A stretch of 64,000 nt of DNA, from positions 1 to 64,000 of the forward strand of contig NZ_JAJQRC010000009.1 of the NCBI RefSeq assembly GCF_046533115.1, written 5' to 3'. The number at the start of each line of letters is the position of its first letter. The stretch's first letter is position 1. The notes below the pieces were generated by a model, which was not told where the DNA came from, searched no databases, and was given only the letters and a program-made list of their open reading frames with translations. The position numbers and the translations under genes are program-made. Of the stretch, positions 32,894-41,614 are shown piece after piece. This stretch comes from JAIRMO01 sp046533115 (lineage in GTDB: Bacteria > Spirochaetota > Spirochaetia > Treponematales > Breznakiellaceae).

Positions 32894-33844
32894 ATGGTTG
32901 AGTTAAAAGAAACGGAAGAACTCCTGGTCAGGGAAATAGAAGCATATCTGGACTCACGATTTCCCGAAGATGCGGTGTTGGTCCGTCAGCGTTTTATCTG
33001 CCTGAAGGCCCTGGGAGAAGCGGTTTCCTCCTTTCCTTCGGTACGGGATGCCCATACCCTGCGGGGAGTATTCCGGAACGAGGAAAAACTGATAGAAGCC
33101 CTCTGCGATTTTATGCCGTCGGCCCGGCTGTTCCATATTCCGACAAAAATCGTGGCAACCAGGAGTTATTTGATTGCCAAGGCCCATGCATTTTCCCTGC
33201 TTTCCATTCTGGTCCAGGATACGGATAGGTTTTATACCCCGGTACGAAGGGTTATATTTTCCATTATTTGTACGATTATGACCGAGGAGGTCTATTTATC
33301 GTTTTTATCCGACCCCGTCTTTTCCGCAGATATTAAATTCCGCCTGGCCAATGACCTCATCTCCCTGTGGGACAGCGGAACCGACCCCCGATCGGTACAG
33401 CATTTGCCGGCCCTGGAAGCCCTCTGGACAGCCCGGGACGTGACTCCCCCCAGCTTTGGCACCATGGACGGGGCCAGTGAATTGATCCGGATCTCCCTGG
33501 ATCTGGAGAAGGATTGGCGGGACTTTCTGGTGTCTCAGACGGCCAATGATGAAACCCGGTGGGCCCTGGAGGAATTTCTTTTCGGCCTCTCCTATGAAGA
33601 AATCACCGAGGTCCGTTCCCGGCTTAGACGTTTTGGGGTAAGCGCGGTTAATTATGACGAAATCCCCTCTTTTTTGGGGAGCAAACCCGCCTATACCGAG
33701 GTAACCAACACCGATCCCCGGGCTATTTACGATTTTTACGTGGATCGACGGGACGCGGCGGCCTTTCGCAAACGGATCTCCGCCCCCGGGCCCAAACGGA
33801 CCCTGGAAGAAACCTACCTGCGTTACCGCGTTACCCAGGAATGA
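32894..33844 (+). CDS. Conserved hypothetical protein
   Basis: A 316-residue soluble, mostly helical protein without signal peptide or known motif. It begins MVELKETEELLVREIEAYL and ends with a basic, charged tail (PGPKRTLEETYLRYRVTQE). No cysteine clusters or nucleotide motifs are visible. AAGGG lies upstream of the ATG. It is transcribed away from the tmRNA gene and converges with the dCMP deaminase. I cannot give a function. Confidence 0.6.
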   Translation: MVELKETEELLVREIEAYLDSRFPEDAVLVRQRFICLKALGEAVSSFPSVRDAHTLRGVFRNEEKLIEALCDFMPSARLFHIPTKIVATRSYLIAKAHAFSLLSILVQDTDRFYTPVRRVIFSIICTIMTEEVYLSFLSDPVFSADIKFRLANDLISLWDSGTDPRSVQHLPALEALWTARDVTPPSFGTMDGASELIRISLDLEKDWRDFLVSQTANDETRWALEEFLFGLSYEEITEVRSRLRRFGVSAVNYDEIPSFLGSKPAYTEVTNTDPRAIYDFYVDRRDAAAFRKRISAPGPKRTLEETYLRYRVTQE

Positions 33845-33911
33845 ACGCCCTGGATCCCCGTGTATTTGAGGTCCGCCATATTGACCGCCGGCCCTCACGG
33901 GCGGATCCTTT

Positions 33912-34394
33912 TCATTCGTATTGCTGAATTTCGTTAAAAACATACTCCAACCGTATTCCGGCTTTTTTAAACATGGCCTCGGAGTCATCCGCGTCATGGT
34001 AACGCCGCTGGCATACTACCCGGAGGATGCCGCAGTTGATGATCAGCATGGCGCAGGTTCTGCAGGGGGTCATCCGGCAGTACAGGGTAGCCCCGGCAAT
34101 GGCTATCCCCCGTTTGGCGGCCTGGCAGATGGCGTTTTGTTCCGCGTGAACCGTCCTGACACAGTGGGTGGTAATGCTTCCATCCTCGTGTACCATCTTT
34201 TTAAACTGATGCCCCACTTCATCGCAGTGGGGCAGCCCAGCGGGGGCCCCCACATAACCGGTCACCAGGATCTGGTTGTCCTTGGCGATCACGCATCCCG
34301 ATCGTCCCCGGTCACAGGTGGCCCGCTTGGCGATAGCGTCACAGACCTCCATAAAATATTCATCCCAACTGGGCCTTTTATACGGTTCCGTCAT
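33912..34394 (-). CDS. dCMP deaminase
   Basis: A 160-residue zinc-dependent deaminase. The catalytic H83-A-E85 motif (HAEQNAI) and the second zinc motif P110-C111-x2-C114 (PCRTC) are both present, in the usual ComEB/dCMP-deaminase layout with a CVIAKDNQILVTGYVGAPAGLPHC N-terminal part. It turns dCMP into dUMP for dTTP synthesis. The start MTEPYKRP was chosen because GGGGGA lies before it; an in-frame ATG six codons upstream lacks a site. Standing alone between two convergent or divergent genes. Confidence 0.92.
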   Translation of the reverse strand: MTEPYKRPSWDEYFMEVCDAIAKRATCDRGRSGCVIAKDNQILVTGYVGAPAGLPHCDEVGHQFKKMVHEDGSITTHCVRTVHAEQNAICQAAKRGIAIAGATLYCRMTPCRTCAMLIINCGILRVVCQRRYHDADDSEAMFKKAGIRLEYVFNEIQQYE

Positions 34395-34413
34395 GATAAT
34401 TCCCCCATCCATA

Positions 34414-34439
34414 GAGCCGGTTCAAAAAACCCGCGGCTC
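34414..34439. repeat. Possible divergent palindromic element
   Basis: GAGCCG and CGGCTC frame GTTCAAAAAACCCG in the 165-base gap between the deaminase and the PfkB gene. Resemblance to the other elements is limited to GGTTCAAAA, so membership is doubtful. Confidence 0.3.
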
Positions 34440-34559
34440 CCTGCGGCTAAAGCCTATTGTACCGAATCGGTTGTTTATATACAGTACTTTAAGATACTCC
34501 TTTGGTTCAAGATAAGCTCCGGAGTTTGGGGGACCCCAAAAATCTTTTAAAGGAATCCT

Positions 34560-35486
34560 ATGAAACCAAAATCCTATCTTTCGGTATGTATGAACCCGAC
34601 TTTCCAGAAAACCCTCTGTTTTTCTTCGATAGTGGGGAATACGGTGAACAGAACCGGAAACCACCGATTGGACATCGGCGGCAAAGGGGCAAATACCTGC
34701 AGGGTTTTAACCCAGTTGGGCAAAGCGGCCGTCCATCTTACCCAGCTTGGGGGGCCGACCCGGCCCCTGTATTTGGAAATGTGCCGGCAAGACGGGGTAA
34801 CGGTTCAGTGGGTGGAAAGCGGGAGCCCTATACGATTTTGCTATACCCTGATAAACAACGGCGATGAAAGCATCACCGAATTGGTGGAGGAGTCGGATCC
34901 GGTGGATTCCGGGACCGAGGGGCGGATCCTGGACCGGTTTACGGAACTCCTCCCGGAACAGGGACTTATCATCATCTCCGGAGCCAAGGCCCGGGGGTTC
35001 TCCGACGCCCTGGTCCCGCTTATGGTCCGCCGCGCTAAAGAAACAGGCAAGGGGGTACTGCTGGACCTCCGGGGTACGGATCTGCTCCACAGCCTGGAAT
35101 ACCACCCGGATCTGATTAAGCCGAACCTGTTTGAATTCGCCCAAACCTTTGCGCCGGATCTGATCCGCCATAACGAAATTATGGACGACGAAAGGCGGGT
35201 TAAAGCGGGGATTCGGGAAATTTGCCGGGAGCTTTGCGGAAAATACCACTGCCGGATTGTCCTTACCCGGGGGGCCAAAGCCGTTTGGCTTGCCGAAGGG
35301 GATCGTTTTTCCGAAAGCGCCGTTGAGCCGGTAAAACCGGTCAACCCCATTGGTTCCGGGGATGCCTTTACCGCCGGACTTGCCGCCGCCCTGGGGGACG
35401 GCGCCACCCTGGAGGAGGCCGCCGCCCAGGGGATACGCTGCGGAAGGTTGAATGCGGGATTCCTTAAAGTGGGGGTTATCGCTTAG
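34560..35486 (+). CDS. PfkB-family sugar kinase (1-phosphofructokinase/tagatose-6-phosphate kinase type)
   Basis: A 308-residue PfkB kinase. The N-terminal motif GGKGANTCRVL and the C-terminal signature NPIGSGDAFTAGLA, with catalytic D268, are intact. The pattern matches the FruK/LacC branch, which phosphorylates phosphosugars such as fructose-1-phosphate or tagatose-6-phosphate. AAAGGAATCC precedes the ATG. No phosphotransferase or tagatose genes are adjacent, so the substrate is undecided. It converges on the GH57-fold gene across 54 bases. Confidence 0.8.
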   Translation: MKPKSYLSVCMNPTFQKTLCFSSIVGNTVNRTGNHRLDIGGKGANTCRVLTQLGKAAVHLTQLGGPTRPLYLEMCRQDGVTVQWVESGSPIRFCYTLINNGDESITELVEESDPVDSGTEGRILDRFTELLPEQGLIIISGAKARGFSDALVPLMVRRAKETGKGVLLDLRGTDLLHSLEYHPDLIKPNLFEFAQTFAPDLIRHNEIMDDERRVKAGIREICRELCGKYHCRIVLTRGAKAVWLAEGDRFSESAVEPVKPVNPIGSGDAFTAGLAAALGDGATLEEAAAQGIRCGRLNAGFLKVGVIA

Positions 35487-35540
35487 CGCCGGGCGCCGCC
35501 GCCCCTACCGCCGTCTCCCAAAGGGCAGGCCGAAACAACC

Positions 35541-37427
35541 TCAATGGTATATCCGCAGGCGGAATTCGGTCTCGAATCGTTCCCCCGGACCCAGGGAAAC
35601 GGCCTGGACAGGCATAATGCAGGTGGATTGATACTGATCCCTCATTTTTTCATTGATCCGGCACCGGGTATGGATGGGAATGAGCCACAGATCAACGGGC
35701 CTGCTGGAAAGAAGGCTTACAATCGTCTCATTTTGTAAATCCTGAAATTCAATGCCCGTTATATGGTTAAACTCCCGGCAATCCGGGGAACCCGCCTTTT
35801 TCTCCCCGGCAGTGACCGTGAGGATCCGTAGGCGGGTCTCTCCGTCGCCGGGAAAAGAAAAATCAGCCTGGGGTATAAACTTAAAATCCTCAGGTTTCGG
35901 CCCCCGGTTTATCAGGGAATAATTCAGGGTCAACAGATCCATATTGAGATGGTACCGTTTCTCCATTTCCACGGTCCCAAAGGACAGGTCTTCCCGGGGG
36001 AGGAGCCGGAAACAGGCCTTTTTTTGGGCCTTGTCTATTTCAGACACCTGATACTTCTCGCTTCCGCAAAAACGGGACCCGGCAAACCGGTTCTCCAGGG
36101 CATCCCGGAGGGTAAAGTCCGGGGGGACCAGGCGATCCAAAAAAGCCTCCCGCCGGTAGCCGTCTTCAATGGAGGATTCCTCCATGTAGGGTTCCCGGCG
36201 GCGGGCAAAGGTAGCCAGATAGTTCCACGCCTTGGGCAGGTAATCAAGCTCGAAAATTCCCGCCCCATTGGTTTTGATATAATAATTAATATTTCTATCC
36301 TGAAAAAGATACTCCGCTTCACCGTCCAAATCAAAATCAAAGATCATAAGGGAGGGAATAAACGTTCCCTGTTCCCGGGTTGTTTTTTCCGCCTCCAGCA
36401 GCGCCTTGTAGGCGGCATTCCGAAGGGTATTACAGTAAATACCCCCGTTACCCGCATGATCATAGGCGTTATACCCTTGCGCCTTCCAGAGTTCTTCCCG
36501 GGCGTTCCGTTTACGGGACTTGTCCCCCCGTAACTGGTTGATGAGTATATGGGTAAACATCATTTTGGAATAAATCCCGTTGGACTCAGGATAGGTGATA
36601 AGAAATTGCCGGGACGCGGAAGAGGGAAAATAGGCCTTTTCTAAATCCTGATGGGTCTTGAGAAACCGGGTCGGCAGGGTAAGTTCGATAGAGGTTTCCA
36701 TTGCCCGGGAAAGGGCCTCGAAAAATTGATGCAGGGCGGCCTCGTAGTTTTTGGGATCCTCGGTTCCCGTAAATATAAGCTCGGGAAACACGGAAACAAG
36801 CTGTTTCCCGTCGGGGAAAAACTCCTTAAAGAAGGTTTCCAATACCGGAGCAGCCTTTTTATGCCGCAATTCAGCCTGTAAGCGGCCCGAAAGGGGAAAA
36901 ACCGTAACCAGCTTCCCTTGATCCTCACTGATACAGGGCCATAAGGCGTCCCGGTCCTGAATACCCGCCCGGTTAAAAAGGGCATCCTCTAAAAAGGTGT
37001 ACCCCATGCCGCAGGTATTAAGGACGCCGGCCATACTCTGTTCCCAGGCGGATCCCGAAAGCCAACAACCCTGGGGCCGTTTGCCGAACTGTTTCCTGAT
37101 ATAGGTGGTCAGCATCTCAATTTGACCGATTTTATCCGCCAGGGGAAGCAGGGTCATCATGGGCTCATAAAAGCCGCCCCCCAGCAGTTCTATCTGCTTT
37201 CGTGAAATAAGATCCAAAATTATCATAAAAAATTCCGGATGATTCCGTTCGATCCAGTACAAAAGGACACCGGAATAATGGAGGGCCGCGGGAATATCCG
37301 GATAGTGATACAGGGTAGAGATAAAGGGTTTTAATTTATTCGTATAGATCCGCTCAAATTCGTCATGTCCCGTTCCATAGGGAATATGATTATGGGAACC
37401 AAAAATAAAACCGATTTTATACGTCAT
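35541..37427 (-). CDS. GH57-fold protein, catalytic site apparently degenerate
   Basis: A 628-residue protein with the layout of GH57 4-alpha-glucanotransferases: N-terminal barrel with SHNHIPYG (11-18) and ELLGGGFYEPMMTLLP (80-95), a helical middle (AQGYNAYDH..GGIYCNTLRNAAYKAL), and a C-terminal beta domain (about 440-628, DUF1926-like). The nucleophile motif W-L-T-E-R-V-W reads W122-L-S-G-S-A-W128, so the catalytic Glu is Gly125, and the general-acid D-D-G-E-K motif is not visible. It may be a binding or regulatory relative, or use another mechanism. Convergent with the PfkB gene; alignment of these short motifs is by eye. Confidence 0.75.
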   Translation of the reverse strand: MTYKIGFIFGSHNHIPYGTGHDEFERIYTNKLKPFISTLYHYPDIPAALHYSGVLLYWIERNHPEFFMIILDLISRKQIELLGGGFYEPMMTLLPLADKIGQIEMLTTYIRKQFGKRPQGCWLSGSAWEQSMAGVLNTCGMGYTFLEDALFNRAGIQDRDALWPCISEDQGKLVTVFPLSGRLQAELRHKKAAPVLETFFKEFFPDGKQLVSVFPELIFTGTEDPKNYEAALHQFFEALSRAMETSIELTLPTRFLKTHQDLEKAYFPSSASRQFLITYPESNGIYSKMMFTHILINQLRGDKSRKRNAREELWKAQGYNAYDHAGNGGIYCNTLRNAAYKALLEAEKTTREQGTFIPSLMIFDFDLDGEAEYLFQDRNINYYIKTNGAGIFELDYLPKAWNYLATFARRREPYMEESSIEDGYRREAFLDRLVPPDFTLRDALENRFAGSRFCGSEKYQVSEIDKAQKKACFRLLPREDLSFGTVEMEKRYHLNMDLLTLNYSLINRGPKPEDFKFIPQADFSFPGDGETRLRILTVTAGEKKAGSPDCREFNHITGIEFQDLQNETIVSLLSSRPVDLWLIPIHTRCRINEKMRDQYQSTCIMPVQAVSLGPGERFETEFRLRIYH

Positions 37428-37560
37428 TAATCCGCTTCCCTATATTTTCGAATGAGCCGGCGCCGGTTTAAAATTATGTTTTTGAGGTAGCCTCATCTTT
37501 ATTTTAGACTACTTTTTTCCTTCTGAAAAGGAGGCTTTCCAAAAAAACAGACCCATGCGA

Positions 37561-38154
37561 TTAAAGCCCCCAAAATTTAATGAGTACCACCCCTATGGCG
37601 GAAAAAATCAGGGAAAGCAGCCCCATGGATATCAGCATCAGGGGCAGACCCCGGAGGAAGGCCGGAACCGCTTCCAGGGAAGAACCCCGTTGAATTTCCT
37701 TGAGTATAAAGATTGCCAGGAGAACCCCTCCGTAAAATCCCAGGGACAAAATTATCACTTCCCCCAGGGAAGAAGCCAAGCAGAGGCTCATCATCAGGGC
37801 GGCCGGGATCAGCCCGTTATAAGCGGACAGGGGAGTAAATGCTTTGGCTGCCGGCAGCAGTCGGGGAAAAAAATAATTCACCGCCCCTTCAAGCCCCATA
37901 CAAACCAACACGCTGAGGGGAAAAAACAGCATATATTCCAGGAATCCCAGGGAAAGGGGACCCAGCATATAGACGAAAAAAAACCACAGAACGGGAACGG
38001 ACAAAAAAAGAATCCCCCCCTGGACCATGGGAGGCTCATAGGGCCTCTTCTGGTTTTCATCGTCAAATCCGATATGTTGAATTCCCAGGCCGAATTGGAG
38101 GATTAAATTGAGGGAAAGACCGGAAGTTATTCCCAAGAAGGCCAAGACGCTCAT
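37561..38154 (-). CDS. rnfA: Rnf-like complex subunit A
   Basis: A 197-residue membrane protein of about six helices, RnfA/RnfE (NqrD/E) family. The early SLNLILQFGLGIQHIG region and the middle GLEGAVNYFFPRLLP loop follow the family layout, though shorter and more divergent than enteric RsxA. It is last in the rnf cluster and starts with an ATGA overlap at the rnfE stop. With rnfE it should form the membrane iron-sulfur-bearing core of the pump. The assignment rests on family pattern plus position. Confidence 0.8.
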   Translation of the reverse strand: MSVLAFLGITSGLSLNLILQFGLGIQHIGFDDENQKRPYEPPMVQGGILFLSVPVLWFFFVYMLGPLSLGFLEYMLFFPLSVLVCMGLEGAVNYFFPRLLPAAKAFTPLSAYNGLIPAALMMSLCLASSLGEVIILSLGFYGGVLLAIFILKEIQRGSSLEAVPAFLRGLPLMLISMGLLSLIFSAIGVVLIKFWGL

Positions 38155-38786
38155 TCGGTATCCTCCGCTTCGCCGGCCCTTTTCCGGTAATACCGGAAAA
38201 GGGCCCTGCCGTAACCCAGCAATAAAAAGGCGCCGGTGGAACTTGAAATTATCCGCAGCGGGATGATCCCCTCCGTATCGCGGTTAAACAATTCAATAAT
38301 TCCCCAGGTCCCGCCGGGGATCGAAAGGGAACCAAAACCCAGGGGCTCCCGGATAAGGGCCAGGGCAAGGATCATCCCCCCCAGAACCAGGGCTTCCAGC
38401 AGGGCCTTGGCCAGGGCATCCTCCGGATCCATGGATTCCACCCGGTCCAGTATGCCTGATCCGATAAGGGATACCGGCGAGAGGATAACCCATAGGGTAC
38501 ATTCCAGGGCCAACAGGGGATTCAGAAAATTCAGGATCATCAGGTAAAAACTGCCGAAAAGGGCGGATAAAAAAACATGAAGGATCTTCTTTCCCTTTCG
38601 CGGAAGAAGGGGCTTTCCTAAACAGAGCCCCATGATGGTCATACCGTATACCCAGAGGAGGGCGCCCAGGGCGGTCAAGGCAAAGGCGGTACGACCGGAG
38701 GCGATGACCAGAAAAAACGTATTGGTCAGGGACGGGAGGGGGACCTGGATGCTCCTGAACAAACGATTTTGATGGGCTTCTTTCAT
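38151..38786 (-). CDS. rnfE: Rnf-like complex subunit E
   Basis: A 211-residue membrane protein of about six helices in the RnfE/NqrD family: NTFFLVIASGRTAFALTALGALLWVYGMT, a middle Asp/Glu loop, and IREPLGFGSLSIPGG near 165. GAAAGGAAAG precedes the ATG. The gene overlaps rnfG by four bases and rnfA by four bases, all ATGA, so translation is tightly coupled. Its pairing with rnfA is expected to build the conserved membrane core. Confidence 0.82.
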   Translation of the reverse strand: MKEAHQNRLFRSIQVPLPSLTNTFFLVIASGRTAFALTALGALLWVYGMTIMGLCLGKPLLPRKGKKILHVFLSALFGSFYLMILNFLNPLLALECTLWVILSPVSLIGSGILDRVESMDPEDALAKALLEALVLGGMILALALIREPLGFGSLSIPGGTWGIIELFNRDTEGIIPLRIISSSTGAFLLLGYGRALFRYYRKRAGEAEDTE

Positions 38787-39244
38787 TTCTTTCCTTTCCG
38801 GGCGGAGTCCCGGGACTCCACCGCCTCAATACGCCTGATATAGACCGCTATGGTTTCCTGGGAAAGACGATCCGCCATGCGAATGGAATTACCGGTCAGA
38901 GGAACCAGTTCCTCAACCCTCCCTTCAGGGGAAACCATGGCGGCAAAGGGAACAAAGGCTCCATCGGTAATTATCGAAAAAACCACGGCCCTGCCCTCGG
39001 CATCAGCCAGGGAAAACCAGCTCCCCTGTTCCGGGGTTACCCAGGGGAAAAGGGGCTCCCCTAAGCGCCGGGGATCCTCCCGGGCCGCCAGGATCCTGTT
39101 TACCGACCGAATCATCATCGTGGCCCGGGCGTCCCGGGTACCATACCATAACAATCCTCCTAAAAGGAAGATCCCCAGTAACCATGCTCCCAAAACGCCC
39201 GGTTCTTTAAACTTCGAGAGATCGCTGATTTTTATCCGCCCCAT
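38783..39244 (-). CDS. rnfG: Rnf-like complex subunit G, short form
   Basis: A 153-residue protein with one membrane helix (about 18-35) and a small extracytoplasmic domain. It is shorter than RsxG (about 200). In the family a threonine in SGAT/TGAT carries covalent FMN; the matching site here reads L-T-G-N-S (117-120), lacking the GAT, so FMN attachment is doubtful. GGAGGG precedes the ATG. The gene overlaps rnfD by 13 bases and rnfE by four. Identity comes from position and size as well as remnants of the domain. Confidence 0.65.
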   Translation of the reverse strand: MGRIKISDLSKFKEPGVLGAWLLGIFLLGGLLWYGTRDARATMMIRSVNRILAAREDPRRLGEPLFPWVTPEQGSWFSLADAEGRAVVFSIITDGAFVPFAAMVSPEGRVEELVPLTGNSIRMADRLSQETIAVYIRRIEAVESRDSARKGKK

Positions 39245-40302
39245 GGAGCCCTCCGTTTCCGGCTGAGAAACCGGTTTTCCATATTCCGGATCAGGGGCAT
39301 CAGGGCATTAAGGAGAAATACCGCAAAAAAGGCCCCATAGGGTTCATTCCCCTTATACTTAAAGAGAAACGTGAAAAATCCGCCAAGCACGGCGGCAATA
39401 AGGGCCCCGATGTTCGAATTCGGTCCTGTTACCGGATCTGCCACCAGCAGAAAAGCCGCCGTCAGGGTACCGCCGGTTAAAAGGCCGAAGAGCAGATCTC
39501 CCTGGCCCAGGGGCCCTCCCAGGGGCAGCGCGCCAAAGATCCTGACAAAAACGGCATAAACTCCCAAAAACACCCCGGGAACCCAGGAACGGTTTACCTG
39601 GGATGCGGTAATTATGATGGAACCCAAAAGAAAAGCCGCAAGGCCCCGGTCGGCGATGATCCCTTCCCGGGTCATGAAAAAAAGCTCCATATACCCTTCG
39701 GATAAGTCCGTATGGGTTATGGAAAAGATGGTATTGTTCAAAAACGAGGTCAGGACATTATCCAGGGCATTGCCGGCGGCTCCGCTTATTTTCAGAATAC
39801 CCATGGGAGAGCCCAGAGGATCGGAAAAACCCCGGCTAAGGTTTTCGGAGAGTATGGTCAGGGGAGAGCCCTTCAGGGCATTATCAAACAGTACGGGCCA
39901 GGAAAAACGGATAAAAAACCAGCCCCCCAGGGCGGGATTTACCCAGTTTGTTCCTAAGCCCCCAAAACTGCCTTTAACCACGGCCATGGCAAAGACTGCG
40001 CCCAGGGCGGCAATGACCGGATGAATATGGTTCGGCAGAAGGAGTGAAAAAATCAATATCGAGGCAACGGTACTTCCGTCCCCCAGGGTTAATTTTTTTG
40101 TTTTAAAGAAAATCAGCAATTCCACGGCAGCCGCCGAAGCCACCGCGGTAAGGGCGATAATCACGGAACGGTAGGAATCGGTCAAGGCAGACTGGAGGAT
40201 GGTCATACCGGCACAGAGACTCACCCCCCACATACGCGCCGCGGTGGAACGGGCAAGATTTATTTGGGGTTTCTCCAGGAGTACCAGATCCTTATGGAAC
40301 AT
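39232..40302 (-). CDS. rnfD: Rnf-like complex subunit D
   Basis: A 356-residue membrane protein of about ten helices, RnfD/NqrB family. Features include LGDGSTVASILIFSLLLPNHIHPVIAALG and WVNPALGGWFFIRFSWP, and the late VADPVTGPNSNIGALIAAVLGGFF. The covalent FMN threonine of the SGAT motif is replaced: residues 172-176 read ISGAA. The start MFHKDL was chosen because GGAGGA lies before it; an ATG five codons upstream is alternative. It overlaps rnfC by eleven bases. Confidence 0.85.
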   Translation of the reverse strand: MFHKDLVLLEKPQINLARSTAARMWGVSLCAGMTILQSALTDSYRSVIIALTAVASAAAVELLIFFKTKKLTLGDGSTVASILIFSLLLPNHIHPVIAALGAVFAMAVVKGSFGGLGTNWVNPALGGWFFIRFSWPVLFDNALKGSPLTILSENLSRGFSDPLGSPMGILKISGAAGNALDNVLTSFLNNTIFSITHTDLSEGYMELFFMTREGIIADRGLAAFLLGSIIITASQVNRSWVPGVFLGVYAVFVRIFGALPLGGPLGQGDLLFGLLTGGTLTAAFLLVADPVTGPNSNIGALIAAVLGGFFTFLFKYKGNEPYGAFFAVFLLNALMPLIRNMENRFLSRKRRAPWGG

Positions 40303-41614
40303 CGGGGTTTCCTCCATATATAGAATTCACGATAGTGGTACTTAAAGGAAGCCTGGAGGGGCAAACCACCTCACAACAACCGCAGCCGTGACACTCACCG
40401 GCCCGTTCCCAGGCCGCCCCCTCTTTCTGTTTCGTATGAATACTTTTAAATAAAACCTTGGGATCCAGCCCGACCGGGCATACCACCCTGCATTCTCCGC
40501 ACCCGATACAATTTCTAACGGCGGTGCCCCCCATCTGTTTCTCCAAAATGGCAAATACCCCATAGGTGGTCTTAACGATGGGTTCGTCCAGATCCGCTAC
40601 GGCCCGTCCCCGCAGGGGAGAACCGGTGGCAATCCGTTGGGGTGTATCAATAAAGCCGCCGCATTCCGCGAAAACTTCCCCTATCCGCGTCCCTATCCGG
40701 ACCTTCATTACCTGGGGGGTTTTAACCGCGGAGCCCCCCACCGCCACATACCGGTCCAGAATGGGTTTTCTCAGTTTTACCGCGTCATGGATCGCCGCGG
40801 CGGTGGCGGGCCCCAGGAACAGGAGGGATCCGAAATCCAGCCCGTCCCTTTTTTCATAAAGCCCCAGGGTGTAGGTAAGCTCCCGGCGGTTCCGCTGGGG
40901 ATACCGGGAACTTACCAGGGCCAAGGACAGGGAAAGCCCCGGGGAGACCGCTTCCGCTTCGTCAAGCAGTTGGGCTCCCAGTTCCTTCTCTTTATAGGAA
41001 ACCGCAAAAACGATACGGGAGGCCCGGGCGGCGGAAGCGGTGATAACACACCCCTCCACTACCGCCTTTATCCGTTCCCGGCACAATACATAATCCGCCG
41101 CCAGCCAGGGATCGTCGAATACACAACGGAGTACCAGGGTATAGGGCTCTTTCCGGGAACGGAGGGCCGTGAACGTATCCGATACCGGACGCCCGACTCC
41201 TTCCATTTCCACAATCCCGTATTCGGAAATAAGCTGCTGTAACTCAAACGGGGAACGTCCCTGCCAGGGAAAAACCTCTTCCCGTTTTCCCAATCTTTCA
41301 AAGGCCCCCGCCATCCGTATTACCAGGGCATCGTTAATATGATTGTCGCCCATTTTCCAGGAAACCATACGGACCACCCTTCCCGGAACCGTAGCGTGTA
41401 CATTCGCCGAACCCGCTCCCTGGCCCCTGCCGATAAGCATCCCCTCGCGAACAAAATCCCCCACGGAAACAACGGGATAGGCCCGGCATCCGGTATGCTG
41501 GACCAGGGGTATAACCGAAAGTCCCGGCAGAAAGGCTATAACGCTGCTGTCCCGGGGAGGTACGGTCGTATCGTCAAAGGAAATTCCCCCCTGGGGAAAA
41601 GAATATATTTTCAT
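40292..41614 (-). CDS. rnfC: Rnf-like complex subunit C, FMN/NADH site degenerate
   Basis: A 440-residue protein with RnfC architecture: an N-terminal barrel-sandwich (GISFDDTTVPPRDSSV, VSVGDFVREGMLIG), a middle domain, and two C-terminal 4Fe-4S motifs (CIGCGECRVVCP at 369-380; CHGCGCCEVVCP at 408-419). The glycine loop that binds FMN and NADH (GLGGAGFPTGVK in E. coli RsxC) reads E-M-E-G-V-G-R-P-V here (136-144), and the E-C-E-P part reads V-F-D-D-P. Electron entry from NADH is therefore doubtful. It overlaps the upstream 477-residue membrane gene by four bases. Confidence 0.82.
   Translation of the reverse strand: MKIYSFPQGGISFDDTTVPPRDSSVIAFLPGLSVIPLVQHTGCRAYPVVSVGDFVREGMLIGRGQGAGSANVHATVPGRVVRMVSWKMGDNHINDALVIRMAGAFERLGKREEVFPWQGRSPFELQQLISEYGIVEMEGVGRPVSDTFTALRSRKEPYTLVLRCVFDDPWLAADYVLCRERIKAVVEGCVITASAARASRIVFAVSYKEKELGAQLLDEAEAVSPGLSLSLALVSSRYPQRNRRELTYTLGLYEKRDGLDFGSLLFLGPATAAAIHDAVKLRKPILDRYVAVGGSAVKTPQVMKVRIGTRIGEVFAECGGFIDTPQRIATGSPLRGRAVADLDEPIVKTTYGVFAILEKQMGGTAVRNCIGCGECRVVCPVGLDPKVLFKSIHTKQKEGAAWERAGECHGCGCCEVVCPSRLPLSTTIVNSIYGGNPDVP

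Noticed and set aside
37428..37560. Possible terminator or element copy after the rnf genes
   Set aside because: GAGGTAGCCTC is a short palindrome, but there is no T tract on the minus side and the match to the dispersed element is too weak to list.
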